Counted from the stretch's first letter, positions 23,245 through 31,769 are shown. The stretch is 64,000 nt of DNA from an uncultured Prevotella sp. (GCA_947170265.1 CAMVSV010000009.1:1-64000); one strand, 5' to 3'. The notes: generated by a model not told the origin, from the letters alone. Translations and numbers: made by a program.

Positions 23245-23766
23245 ATGGACAAGGGAAAACTGAAAAAGACATTCAAGACGGTGGGAATGGCAACGCTGAT
23301 GTTTGTAATTGCAAACATGCTGCTGCCTACGAAGATGCAGAACCCGGTGGAGGGATGCGGCAAGGACAACTACGACCCAGAGTCGTTCTGGCACAAATGG
23401 GGAGACCACAAGCATGGAGGCATTGACATCTTCGCACCGGAAGGCACGCCCATATATCCTGCCATTGGCGGCATAGTGGTGGAGGCACACCGTAATGCCA
23501 GGTTTGGAGGCAACTGCCTCTACATTCTCAGTTCCTCTTTCCGCATGCACTACTATGCCCACATGAAGGATATGTATGTGAAGACCGGAGATATAGTGAC
23601 GAAAAACACTCTCATAGGCAGCGTGGGTGACACGGGTAATGCCAAGGGCAAGCCACACCACCTGCACTACAGCATTACGAGCATACTACCGCAGGACGAT
23701 TGGCGCTTTCAACGGCAGATGAAGTATTTCCATATCAATCCTGCCAAGGAGCTGGGCTATGAATAG
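23245..23766 (+). CDS. M23 family metallopeptidase
   Basis: A LytM-type zinc endopeptidase, expected to cut peptide cross-links in peptidoglycan. The 173-residue protein has an N-terminal hydrophobic segment (residues 13-28, ending near LLP) that may act as signal or anchor. The catalytic fold has the zinc ligands in HKHGGIDIFAP (His and Asp) and HHLHYS. It is small, with no LysM or coiled-coil region. It has its own promoter and is followed by tRNA-Leu on the other strand. Confidence 0.88.
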   Translation: MDKGKLKKTFKTVGMATLMFVIANMLLPTKMQNPVEGCGKDNYDPESFWHKWGDHKHGGIDIFAPEGTPIYPAIGGIVVEAHRNARFGGNCLYILSSSFRMHYYAHMKDMYVKTGDIVTKNTLIGSVGDTGNAKGKPHHLHYSITSILPQDDWRFQRQMKYFHINPAKELGYE

Positions 23767-23865
23767 CTGGACGTTGACACTGGTCATGTGAACCGCAACA
23801 TTGCAAATAAAAAGAGTCCATAATCCACTAACGTGAACTATGAACTCCCAATTATAGATTATAAG

Positions 23866-23950
23866 TGGTGCGCCTGACAGGACTCGAACCTGCACATCGC
23901 AAGACACCAGATCCTAAGTCTGGCGCGTCTACCAATTCCGCCACAGGCGC
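23866..23950 (-). tRNA. tRNA-Leu (UAG anticodon)
   Basis: On the minus strand the acceptor arms GCGCCTG and CAGGCGC pair perfectly. The anticodon arm CCAGA-CTTAGGA-TCTGG gives anticodon TAG (Leu). The long variable arm of a class II tRNA is present, as is the T-loop TTCGAGT. CCA is encoded (TGG at plus 23866-23868), unlike the tRNA-Trp at the left edge. Confidence 0.96.
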
Positions 23951-23960
23951 TTGTGGGGTG

Positions 23961-23968
23961 CAAAGTTA
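23961..23968 (-). promoter_or_regulatory. -7 box for tRNA-Leu
   Basis: CAAAGTTA on the plus strand reads TAACTTTG on the minus strand, a match to TAnnTTTG, 11 bp before the tRNA 5' end. No clear -33 box is visible. Confidence 0.6.
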
Positions 23969-23979
23969 CAAATAAAAAA

Positions 23980-23999
23980 CGTTAACGCTTACGTTAACG
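23980..23999. repeat. Twin CGTTAACG palindromes
   Basis: Two perfect 8-bp palindromes CGTTAACG start at 23980 and 23992, 12 bp apart, immediately upstream of the tRNA-Leu promoter and between two minus-strand genes. They could be a binding site; no function is shown. Confidence 0.5.
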
Positions 24000-24054
24000 C
24001 CGACTTTTTTTGCTTGCGGGCATCGTTATGCCTTGTAAGAGCTCCATGGAGAAG

Positions 24055-25134
24055 TCACTCCACCAGTTTCTTTCTTGCAAACTCAATGATTGTATCTATG
24101 CCTTGCAGCTCGTCGGAAGCGGCGATGCCGACTTGATGGTCAGGTTCGATGCCAAACTCGGTGGTCTGATGATTGCGATCATACATGGGACATGCAGAGA
24201 AGCGCACTCCCCAGCCCTTTGGCAGTTCACTGGAGAACGGCATGCCGGCACCTCCTCCGGTCTTGTCGCCCACTGTTATGACATTAGGGAAGCAACGCAT
24301 GTATTTCACGAATTCGTTGGCAGCACTATATACTGAGCGGTTGGTGAGCACAGCCACCCGCTTCTGCCATCTCAGTCCACTGGCGGGTTTGAGCCGTTGC
24401 TCTTTCATGGCAGAGAAGTCGTTGTGCGCTTTTCCTGTCTTGTGTTGCAGATAGCCTACGAGGGTCTCTTCGTTGGTGAAACGGCTGGCAAGCTGTTCGG
24501 CGGCGGTGAGCTGTCCGCCTCCGTTGTCGCGTATGTCAATGATCAGTGCGTTGCATGGTGCGAGATATGATAGCACGTTATCGAGGTTCGACGCGCCAAT
24601 GCTGCTTTGGAATGAGCCGCAGTAGATGTATCCAATGTTGTCGTCGAGAATGCGGTAGCGCAGCGAACCGGCTATCTTGTAGTCGTTGCCAAGGTAAATG
24701 CGTTGCAGTGCTTCGGAGAAGTTCTGCGGAAAATCCTCGTGCCACGACCAGTTACGTCCTACGTCGAAGGTGGAGTAGAGATTCACATGTCCGTCTCTGA
24801 GTTCGCTTATCATGTTGGCAAGCACTTCAAACTCCTGATTCTCGGTCATGTTGGGGTTGAACTGTGGCTTGTAGCGACGATACACTTCGTTCCAGTCCAG
24901 TCCGTATTCCTTTTCTTTAACATCGAAGAAGCAGTAGTGCTCGTCTATGATGCGCCACAGCGCCTCGAAGTTCCCACTTGGCGTGTCTGGGTATTCCTCT
25001 TCGTCAACACATGAGACAAGGAAGAGTAAAGGTGCAAAGAGGAATAAAGGTAGGAGGGTGACGGCATGGAATGTGCTTGTCATGCGTTGCCAAGCTCCTT
25101 TGTTCCCGTTGTTGGTATTTGTATTTCCTTCCAT
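24055..25134 (-). CDS. S41 family peptidase, lipoprotein
   Basis: A C-terminal-processing-type serine peptidase anchored as a lipoprotein. The 359-residue product has a long hydrophobic segment ending in the lipobox LLFLVSC, so the mature protein begins at Cys near residue 42. The S41 core includes LIIDIRDNGGG (about residue 200) and the catalytic Ser 270 in NRSVYSAANEF, followed by GDKTGGGAGMP. A PDZ domain is not obvious. An alternative start is ATG 25083 (MTSTFHAV), which gives a more ordinary signal peptide. It lies 60 bp after the DUF3316 gene. Confidence 0.87.
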   Translation of the reverse strand: MEGNTNTNNGNKGAWQRMTSTFHAVTLLPLFLFAPLLFLVSCVDEEEYPDTPSGNFEALWRIIDEHYCFFDVKEKEYGLDWNEVYRRYKPQFNPNMTENQEFEVLANMISELRDGHVNLYSTFDVGRNWSWHEDFPQNFSEALQRIYLGNDYKIAGSLRYRILDDNIGYIYCGSFQSSIGASNLDNVLSYLAPCNALIIDIRDNGGGQLTAAEQLASRFTNEETLVGYLQHKTGKAHNDFSAMKEQRLKPASGLRWQKRVAVLTNRSVYSAANEFVKYMRCFPNVITVGDKTGGGAGMPFSSELPKGWGVRFSACPMYDRNHQTTEFGIEPDHQVGIAASDELQGIDTIIEFARKKLVE

Positions 25135-25194
25135 GTAGTCTGTTCCTTTCTGTTTACCTTGATTAAATCTTGTGAAAAGGATGCCATTGTCTTC

Positions 25195-26010
25195 CTACTT
25201 TCTTCTTAGGAAAGTGCTTATTCCGAGTATAAACATGTGGGAGTAATGGTGTTGCTTGAGGTTGTTGATGCGTGCCTGTTGATAATCGCCCATATAGCCT
25301 ATACGCAGGAAGGTGCGGCTCCATCGTTTCCATGGTCGCAGGTCAACGGTGAGCATGTGCATGAGCGATGGTGTGGTGGCTATGGTTGTGAACACGACGT
25401 TGTGGTCGTAGTTGCCTTTGCTGAATATCTCGTAGTATGACTGTCCGTAGTTCGGTGAGAACATCACTCCGGCGAGTGGTGCCATTGCCTCGTAGCCAAT
25501 AAGCAGCTCTATGGATTTTATCCTCGTGCTGTAGCTTACAGCTGCCGATGGACCGATGTTCAAGCATGCTTGTGCCTGTGCAGGGTTGTTGGAGTTGCGT
25601 GTGTTATACAGGAAGCCGAGGTGAGTGTCGATGGCTGCTCCTGCTGCCATGGCAAGCTGTGGAGTGAGCTGCCATCTGCGCCTCATGTGGTATTGCAGGT
25701 TATACTGTGCTCCGAGTTCGTTGTTGTTGTCAGCTCTGTTTTTCACCATGGTGAGTTCTCCTTGGTGCATCACAGTCTGCTCGATGTCTTTCCATCGTGT
25801 GGGGCGCGTGGAATGGTATATGTATCTCACTTCCGTGCCTTTGTATTTTTCCGGTGACAGATATGTGTCGAGCACGTTGGCTGCTCCCACGGCAATCATC
25901 CTTGACTTCATTCCGAGTGTGTCGCTTTGGGAGTGGGCTTTGGTCATGGGCATCGCCAGCATTGCCGCGATGCCCATTATCTTTGTGGCTCTACATATCT
26001 TCATCAGCAA
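25195..26010 (-). CDS. DUF3316 family protein, probable outer-membrane beta-barrel
   Basis: The 271-residue product has a signal peptide ending near KAHSQ and then the block GAANVLDTYLSPEKYKGTEVR, which I recognise from DUF3316 proteins of Bacteroidetes. Alternating hydrophobic/aromatic strands (LQYHMRRRWQLTPQLAMAAG, FLRIGYMGDYQQARIN) and an ending near FILGISTFLRRK suggest a beta-barrel. Its start overlaps the end of the topoisomerase gene by 20 bp (or 14 bp from the inner ATG 26004), so they are coupled. Function is unknown. Confidence 0.8.
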   Translation of the reverse strand: MLMKICRATKIMGIAAMLAMPMTKAHSQSDTLGMKSRMIAVGAANVLDTYLSPEKYKGTEVRYIYHSTRPTRWKDIEQTVMHQGELTMVKNRADNNNELGAQYNLQYHMRRRWQLTPQLAMAAGAAIDTHLGFLYNTRNSNNPAQAQACLNIGPSAAVSYSTRIKSIELLIGYEAMAPLAGVMFSPNYGQSYYEIFSKGNYDHNVVFTTIATTPSLMHMLTVDLRPWKRWSRTFLRIGYMGDYQQARINNLKQHHYSHMFILGISTFLRRK

Positions 26011-28783
26011 AAAGGTTTAGCTGCCCTGTCATCTCGTCAATGATTTGTTGACGGCTTTTTCCTGCATCAGGGTCGAGGTTTTCCTCCTTTTGTGTCTCTT
26101 CAGCTGTCTGTACGTCGTTGTCTTCTCCGTTGTCTTCTCCGTTGTCTTTCTTGTTTTCTTCGTCTTCTTCTTCGGGGAAGCGTGTGGGCTCAAGCTGTTC
26201 TATCCTTTCCACGTCCCATGCCGTGATGCGTTTTCCGTGCGCTTTGTAGCCTTTCACGGCAACAAACTCTTCAATATCCACTTCAAACGGCAGTCGTCTG
26301 GCATCGTCACCTCCCGGCACCACGCTTATGCGCGGGAAGGGTTGGTCGGTGAGCAGCAGCAGCTCGCTCTTCGGATTGTCGCTTATGCAGTTCTGCTTTC
26401 TCTTTATGTTGTCTAAGCAGAAGCGTTTGGCGTAGAGTTGGTTTTTGTTGTCGGCATCGCGCAGTACCGCCGTCCATACTTTCTTGCTGTCGTATTTCTC
26501 TATTCTGAACACATTGTCCTCAAAGTGGTTGTTCACATCGATGCCTGTGAGGTAGTAGTCTCCATTGGTGAGCATCACGGCTATGTAGTCGTTTTCGGTA
26601 AATTCACCGAGGAAGGTGCCGTGTCCCTCATGGTTTATTCTGTTTACATCGGGATCAAACCATACCTTTTGTCCTCCGAGTGTGGAGTGTCCGCGGCTCT
26701 TGAGGCTTATGCGGTTCACTTGTTTCTTTGTGAGGATGTTGCCTTTCGAGGTTCGTCCCTTTATGGCAATCTCCGAGAAGTCTTTTTCCAGGAACAGCTT
26801 GGTGCGGTAGTTTACGTTGGCGTTTATTTCGAGCGTCACCTTTATCACCTCTGCTTCGCCGTTGGGGTTGGCAGAGAAGTATAGGATCTTCGAGCCCGGC
26901 TTGCCTTGTGTGATGTCGTTCTCTCTGTTCATTGACAGGTTTGACACGAAGAATCGCTTTATGTAGCTTATTCCGTTGCGTCCGTCGCGGTATACCACGT
27001 TATATGTTGTTCGCTTGTCATTTTTCTTCAGCACCTGAACGTGTATCACCTGTTTGCCAACGAAAATCTTGTCAGCCACATGCACGGCTTTATATTTTCC
27101 GTCGCGATAGAATATTATTATGTCGTCAAGGTCGGAGCAGTTGCATATAAACTCGTCTTTCTTCAGACTGGTACCTATGAAGCCCTCCTGTCGGTTTATG
27201 TACAGCTTCTGGTTGGCTTCCGCCACCTTCTGTGCCACTATCGTTTCGAAGTTCCTTATCTCAGTCTTGCGCTGATGGTCGTCGCCGTATTTGTTTTTTA
27301 TGAACTCAAACCATCTTATCGTTACGATGGTCATGCGTGCGAGGTCTTTGTTGATGTCGGCTATCTCGGCTTGTATGCGTGCTATGAGTTCTTCGTTCTT
27401 GTCCTTGCTGAACTTGGCTATGCGTTGCATCTTTATTTCAAGCAGCCTTAGAATGTCTTCCTTTCTCACCTCGCGAATGAATTGCGGGTAGAAAGGTGTG
27501 AGCCGCTCGTCAATGTAGTTGCACAGCTGGTCGGTCGATGTGGCGTTCTCAAAGGGTTTGCCCTTGTATATGCGCTCCTCAATGAATATCTGTTCGAGAG
27601 ATGCAAAGAACAGCTGCTCTTCAAGCTCCTGCTTGCGTATCTCGAGTTCCTTCCTGAGCAGGTTCTTGGTGTTCTCTACCGATGCTTTCAGCACGTCGCT
27701 CACGGTGAGGAACTGTGGCTTGTTGTCCTGTATCACGCAGCAGTTTGGCGATATGCTTATCTCGCAGTCGGAGAAGGCATAGAGCGCATCGAGCGTCTTG
27801 TCTGACGATACGCCAGGTGCGAGGTGCACGAGTATCTCTGCCTCTGCTGCGGTGTTGTCTTCCACTTTTCTGGCTTTTATCTTTCCTTTCTCTACAGCCT
27901 TGAGAATGGAGTCTATGAGTGTGCCTGTGTTTTTAGAGAAAGGTATCTCGCGTATGGCGAGCGTCTTGTTGTCAACTTTCTCTATTTTGGCTCTCACCTT
28001 GAGAGTGCCTCCGCGCTGTCCGTCGTTATATTTCGACACATCTATGCTTCCCCCTGTGGGGAAGTCGGGGTAGAGGTGGAACTCTTCGCCTCTGAGGTAG
28101 CTTATGGCGGCATCGCACAGCTCAATGAAGTTGTGTGGCAGGATTTTAGAGAGCAGTCCCACGGCAATGCCTTCAGCACCCTGTGCGAGCAACAGCGGGA
28201 ATTTCACGGGCAGTGTTATGGGTTCTTTGTTTCTGCCGTCATACGACATCTGCCACTCTGTGGTCTTGGGGTTGAACACCGTGTCGAGTGCGAACTTCGA
28301 GAGTCGTGCCTCAATGTATCGTGGTGCTGCGGCGCGGTCGCCGGTGAGTATGTTTCCCCAGTTGCCTTGAGTGTCAATGAGCAGGTCTTTCTGTCCCATC
28401 TGCACGAGGGCATCGCCAATGGATGCGTCGCCGTGCGGATGGAACTGCATGGTGTGTCCCACTATGTTTGCCACCTTGTTATATCTGCCGTCGTCCATGC
28501 GTTTCATGGAGTGGAGTATGCGTCGCTGCACTGGCTTGAGTCCGTCTTCTATGTGTGGCACGGCACGTTCCAGTATCACATAGCTGGCATAGTCGAGAAA
28601 CCAGTTCTGATACATTCCGCTCAGGTGGTGCACTGCTGCGGCATCGAAGCGGTTGGTGGGCTTGTAGCCGTTGTCTGGTGCCAACTCGTCGTTGTCAGCC
28701 TCGTTGTCGGCATCATTGTTCATGCCGTCGTTTTCTGGGTTTATGTCTTCTTGCTGTTCTTCGTTTATTCTTTCGTCGTCCAT
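25991..28783 (-). CDS. parC: DNA topoisomerase IV subunit A (gyrase A-like)
   Basis: This is the DNA-breaking subunit of a type IIA topoisomerase. The 930-residue protein has an acidic N-terminal extension (about 40 residues), the winged-helix core with HPHGDASIGDALVQ at the quinolone pocket, and the catalytic Tyr 156 in AAAPRYIEARLS. A degenerate C-terminal domain lacks a clear GyrA box, hence ParC rather than GyrA. The last 80 residues are a charged linker (EEEDEENKKDNGEDNG) ending QLNLFADEDM. QLNLF (residues 921-925) matches the sliding-clamp-binding consensus. The partner ParE is not in the window. Confidence 0.9.
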   Translation of the reverse strand: MDDERINEEQQEDINPENDGMNNDADNEADNDELAPDNGYKPTNRFDAAAVHHLSGMYQNWFLDYASYVILERAVPHIEDGLKPVQRRILHSMKRMDDGRYNKVANIVGHTMQFHPHGDASIGDALVQMGQKDLLIDTQGNWGNILTGDRAAAPRYIEARLSKFALDTVFNPKTTEWQMSYDGRNKEPITLPVKFPLLLAQGAEGIAVGLLSKILPHNFIELCDAAISYLRGEEFHLYPDFPTGGSIDVSKYNDGQRGGTLKVRAKIEKVDNKTLAIREIPFSKNTGTLIDSILKAVEKGKIKARKVEDNTAAEAEILVHLAPGVSSDKTLDALYAFSDCEISISPNCCVIQDNKPQFLTVSDVLKASVENTKNLLRKELEIRKQELEEQLFFASLEQIFIEERIYKGKPFENATSTDQLCNYIDERLTPFYPQFIREVRKEDILRLLEIKMQRIAKFSKDKNEELIARIQAEIADINKDLARMTIVTIRWFEFIKNKYGDDHQRKTEIRNFETIVAQKVAEANQKLYINRQEGFIGTSLKKDEFICNCSDLDDIIIFYRDGKYKAVHVADKIFVGKQVIHVQVLKKNDKRTTYNVVYRDGRNGISYIKRFFVSNLSMNRENDITQGKPGSKILYFSANPNGEAEVIKVTLEINANVNYRTKLFLEKDFSEIAIKGRTSKGNILTKKQVNRISLKSRGHSTLGGQKVWFDPDVNRINHEGHGTFLGEFTENDYIAVMLTNGDYYLTGIDVNNHFEDNVFRIEKYDSKKVWTAVLRDADNKNQLYAKRFCLDNIKRKQNCISDNPKSELLLLTDQPFPRISVVPGGDDARRLPFEVDIEEFVAVKGYKAHGKRITAWDVERIEQLEPTRFPEEEDEENKKDNGEDNGEDNDVQTAEETQKEENLDPDAGKSRQQIIDEMTGQLNLFADEDM

Positions 28784-28815
28784 ATTGTGTATTGTGTGCT
28801 TTGGGGTGCTCGGAG

Positions 28816-29598
28816 TTATTCTTTAAAGTTTTCTTTGAATGCTTTGTATATTCGTTTTGCGATGAGCTTCATAGCCATGTCGTTGGGGTGTCCCAGTATG
28901 CTGGGGTTGGACAGGTGGTAGGTCTTTCCGTTTGTATCGTAGTATGTGTCGTCTATAGTGGGGCAGAGATCCTCTCTTGTTTCTGTCTCAAGCGTGAGTA
29001 GCGACACAAAGGGCAGGTGTCTCCTCTCTGCAGCGTCCCTTGTTGCTTTCTCGCGTTCTTTCTCGCGGTGTATGAAGCATCCCACGAGAACCACCATCGG
29101 TGTTTGTTCCAGACACCTGTCTACCACATCGTTTATCTTTGTTTTGAACGTGGTGAGGTCAAGCACGTTTTCTCCCAACATGATCACCACGGCGTTTCTG
29201 TTGCGCAGGGTGTCGCTCAGAAGCTCATCTATGTCAATGGTGAAGTCCCTTTCCCATACCGCAATGTTGCATGGTGTGACAGATGAGCTTGGGTTGCCTG
29301 CCTTCAGCATGCCTTGCAGTTGGTGAACCACGTCGTTCTCACGCTTTGTGGCAGCCATGCCCCAGTCCGACAACCATCCAATGTCCTCCCTGTAGCTGTG
29401 CTGGGCTATGCTGTTGCCTACGAACAGCACGTTCATCGTCCTTGTTATATCCGACGGTGCATCGTCATCGTTTGAGCATGATGCCGTGAATGAGGATGCC
29501 ATCAGCGCCATGAGCAACACAACAACAAAAGAGCCGCTTTTTAGTTTGAAAAAGGGCTCTTTGACAGTTCTGTATCTCCTGCATGGCTTTCTGTACAT
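28816..29598 (-). CDS. SGNH/GDSL-like hydrolase, lipoprotein
   Basis: The 260-residue product looks like a periplasmic or surface esterase of the SGNH type. It has the Ser block FVGNSIAQHS (about residue 60), the block-III-like MLGENVLD and a C-terminal GHPNDMAM with the likely catalytic His. The Asp usually three residues before this His is not in place. A lipobox lies in SSFTASC near residue 40. The N-terminal 24 residues are encoded by palindrome array C, so the true start is uncertain: the next ATG (29511) leaves too short a hydrophobic core, so I keep 29598. It starts 17 bp after the 104-aa gene. Confidence 0.72.
   Translation of the reverse strand: MYRKPCRRYRTVKEPFFKLKSGSFVVVLLMALMASSFTASCSNDDDAPSDITRTMNVLFVGNSIAQHSYREDIGWLSDWGMAATKRENDVVHQLQGMLKAGNPSSSVTPCNIAVWERDFTIDIDELLSDTLRNRNAVVIMLGENVLDLTTFKTKINDVVDRCLEQTPMVVLVGCFIHREKEREKATRDAAERRHLPFVSLLTLETETREDLCPTIDDTYYDTNGKTYHLSNPSILGHPNDMAMKLIAKRIYKAFKENFKE
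29527..29563. repeat. 22-bp-period palindrome array C (2 units)
   Basis: AAAAGAGCCGCTTTT (29527-29541) and AAAAAGGGCTCTTTG (29549-29563) are two 15-bp imperfect palindromes with starts 22 bp apart and a 7-bp spacer (TAGTTTG), the same geometry as arrays A and B. They lie within the first codons of the SGNH gene, encoding part of its signal-peptide n-region. Confidence 0.78.
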
Positions 29599-29615
29599 AA
29601 ACCTCTTTTATTTCG

Positions 29616-29930
29616 TCAGAACGCTTTCTTGTACAGGACTTTCCCGAATTCCTTCATCTCACCCGGCACGCGCTCTATGAGGTGCTCAAATCGTGCCTTG
29701 CCTATGAGCTTCAGCGCCATTTTCTCGTTTATGCCCAGGTGTTGCTTCATGCCTTTAATGAGTCTGTTCTGAGTTATTTCTTCCTTCCCTGCCTCCGCAA
29801 ACGTAAGCTCAATGACCTTCTTTAGTTGTTCCACGTTGTTGTGGAGTCCTGTGCGGTGGCTGTACTTGTAGAAAACCAGTCCTATTCCTACAACTAATAC
29901 AATGCCTACTATTATGAGTGTACTGTGCAT
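29616..29930 (-). CDS. Small single-pass membrane protein, unknown function
   Basis: The 104-residue product has one N-terminal transmembrane helix (residues 4-21, IIVGIVLVVGIGLVFYKY) and a basic helical cytoplasmic part with no domain I recognise. I start at ATG 29930 because the track's start at 29972 coincides with a TATATTTG -7-type box. It is the first of a minus-strand run that continues with the SGNH lipoprotein and topoisomerase IV subunit A. Confidence 0.65.
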   Translation of the reverse strand: MHSTLIIVGIVLVVGIGLVFYKYSHRTGLHNNVEQLKKVIELTFAEAGKEEITQNRLIKGMKQHLGINEKMALKLIGKARFEHLIERVPGEMKEFGKVLYKKAF

Positions 29931-29969
29931 GGTGTAATAGATTTTTAAGATTTTATGTTGATTATGTTG

Positions 29970-29977
29970 CAAATATA
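29970..29977 (-). promoter_or_regulatory. -7 box before the 104-aa gene
   Basis: The minus strand reads TATATTTG here, matching TAnnTTTG, 40 bp before the ATG at 29930. No good -33 box is found at the usual distance. Confidence 0.5.
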
Positions 29978-30021
29978 CAAAACTTTTTTGAAAATGAAAC
30001 TAAGGTGTAAAAAAAAATACC

Positions 30022-30029
30022 TACATTTG
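30022..30029 (+). promoter_or_regulatory. -7 box for the SLC13 transporter gene
   Basis: TACATTTG matches TAnnTTTG and lies 41 bp before the start codon. The nearest upstream TTTG (29987-29990) is 31 bp away, too far for a standard -33 box. Confidence 0.55.
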
Positions 30030-30070
30030 CAAAACAAAACGATCTATTATACACCTTAAACCTTTACAGT

Positions 30071-31630
30071 ATGGAAGAAAAAAAGACTGAAGTGGCACCC
30101 GCTGCACAGCAGGAGAGTGTCACCCAGGACAGCAAGTTTGACCGTAGACGTCGCCTGATAGGTGCCATTTGTGGTCCCATCTGTGCATTGCTGGTGTGGA
30201 TAACACCTATTGAGGGACTCTCTCCTGAAGCCCATCGTCTATTGTCGGTAGTGGTGCTCGTGGCGCTATGGTGGATTACCGAGCCGCTGCCCATACCCGT
30301 TACGTCGCTCATTGGACCCACATTGTGCGTGTTGCTGGGTATTGTCAAGATGAAAGATGCCTTTGCGGCATTCTCCAATCCAATGATATTCCTGTTCATG
30401 GGAGGCTTCGTCATTGCCAAAGCCATGATGGTCAACGGTCTTGACAAGCGCATTGCCTACGGCATAATGTCGATGAAGTGGGTTGGTGACTCACCGCGTA
30501 GGATTTTCCTCGCCATCGGTCTGGCATGTATGTTGTGCTCCGGATGGATTAGCAACACTGCCACAGCTGCCATGATGTTCCCCATAGCCATCGGCTTGCT
30601 CGAAGCCATACGCGAGATGATGGCAGCGCGCGGCAAGCAGATAAACCTCCACACCTATAAGTATGCCACCGGACTGATGCTCATGACAGCCTATGCATGT
30701 TCCATCGGTGGTGTACTCACCCCCATCGGTACGCCTCCCAACATCATAATGCTTGGTTTCCTCGACGAGCTTGCAGGCATTCATGTGTCGTTTTTCCAGT
30801 GGATGGTATGGGGCTTTGTAGCCATGGTGTGCTACTTTGTCATTGCCTATGTGGTGCTGTGGAAGCTCTTCCCCGCCGACATCAACCACATTGAAGGTGC
30901 CGAGGAACTCATTGCCGAGAAAGTGAAAGGGCTTGGCAAATGGACCATAGCCCAGAAAAACACGCTGTTCGCCTTCCTCGTGGCTGTGGTGCTGTGGGTC
31001 ACCCCGGGCATCATAAGCATGACGGCAGGCACGGAGAGTGAGTTACTCAAGACCTACAACCGCGTGCTTCCAGAGTCGGCTGTGGCAATGGTGGGAGCAC
31101 TCCTGCTCTTCTTCCTTCCAACAAACAAGAACTTCACCAAGACTACCCTCAGCTGGCGCGAAGCCGTTGGCGGCATAGAGTGGGGCACGCTGCTCCTCTT
31201 TGGTGGTGGTCTTGCCATGGGTGGCATGATGTATAGCACAGGACTGTCGGAGTGGATAGGACAGCTCATCATCAACAGCCTTGGCGGTAATCCTCCCCAG
31301 GTGGTGTTCATAGCTGTGTTCTGCGTCATGGCACTGCTGCTCTCTGAGCTTACGAGCCATACCGCTGCCACCAACATGATTGGTCCGTTGGCAATCGGTG
31401 CTGCCGTATCGGCAGGCTTCAGCCCGGTGCCTGTAGCCGTGGGCGTGGCTCTGTCGTCATCGCTGGGCTTCATGCTGCCGGTGTCTACTCCTCCCAATGC
31501 CATCGTCTATGCCAGTGGCTACATTCCCATCACCAAGATGATAAAGACAGGAGTATATATCGACTTCATCGGCATTGCTGTCGTTACCATTCCCATAGTG
31601 CTCTACCTCGTAAATTGGGTGCTGGGTTAG
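30071..31630 (+). CDS. SLC13/DASS family anion transporter
   Basis: A sodium-coupled carrier of the divalent-anion symporter family, which imports dicarboxylates such as succinate or, in some members, sulfate. The 519-residue protein has about 11-12 membrane segments and the duplicated signature: first half SNTATA with GTPPNI, second half SHTAAT with STPPNAIVYASG. The second substrate loop has His where bacterial dicarboxylate carriers usually have Asn (SNT). A charged cytoplasmic N-terminus of about 25 residues precedes the first helix. Substrate cannot be fixed from sequence alone. Confidence 0.88.
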   Translation: MEEKKTEVAPAAQQESVTQDSKFDRRRRLIGAICGPICALLVWITPIEGLSPEAHRLLSVVVLVALWWITEPLPIPVTSLIGPTLCVLLGIVKMKDAFAAFSNPMIFLFMGGFVIAKAMMVNGLDKRIAYGIMSMKWVGDSPRRIFLAIGLACMLCSGWISNTATAAMMFPIAIGLLEAIREMMAARGKQINLHTYKYATGLMLMTAYACSIGGVLTPIGTPPNIIMLGFLDELAGIHVSFFQWMVWGFVAMVCYFVIAYVVLWKLFPADINHIEGAEELIAEKVKGLGKWTIAQKNTLFAFLVAVVLWVTPGIISMTAGTESELLKTYNRVLPESAVAMVGALLLFFLPTNKNFTKTTLSWREAVGGIEWGTLLLFGGGLAMGGMMYSTGLSEWIGQLIINSLGGNPPQVVFIAVFCVMALLLSELTSHTAATNMIGPLAIGAAVSAGFSPVPVAVGVALSSSLGFMLPVSTPPNAIVYASGYIPITKMIKTGVYIDFIGIAVVTIPIVLYLVNWVLG

Positions 31631-31654
31631 GTGTCCTTCGATAGCAAAAAGCGC

Positions 31655-31738
31655 GTCCCAAGTTCAAGATTTGCACTTCTATCTTGAACTTGGGACATCA
31701 AAAAACGGGCGATTTCATGTCGTGAAGTCGCCCGTTTT
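31655..31738. terminator. Double bidirectional terminator
   Basis: Two hairpins stand side by side between converging genes. The first pairs GTCCCAAGTTCAAGAT with its exact complement (16 bp, 10-nt loop, 31655-31696). The second (31702-31738) has a 16-bp stem AAAACGGGCGATTTCA with one G-U pair and runs into TTTTCTTG. The A-rich left flank of the second makes it usable for the minus-strand gene as well. Confidence 0.88.
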
Positions 31739-31769
31739 CTTGTAGTAGCATGTAAGCTTTATACTTGCT

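Noticed and set aside
27824-28921. 365-aa plus-strand ORF opposite topoisomerase IV subunit A
   Set aside because: Low-complexity Val/Cys/His-rich translation typical of an antisense frame; parC is complete.
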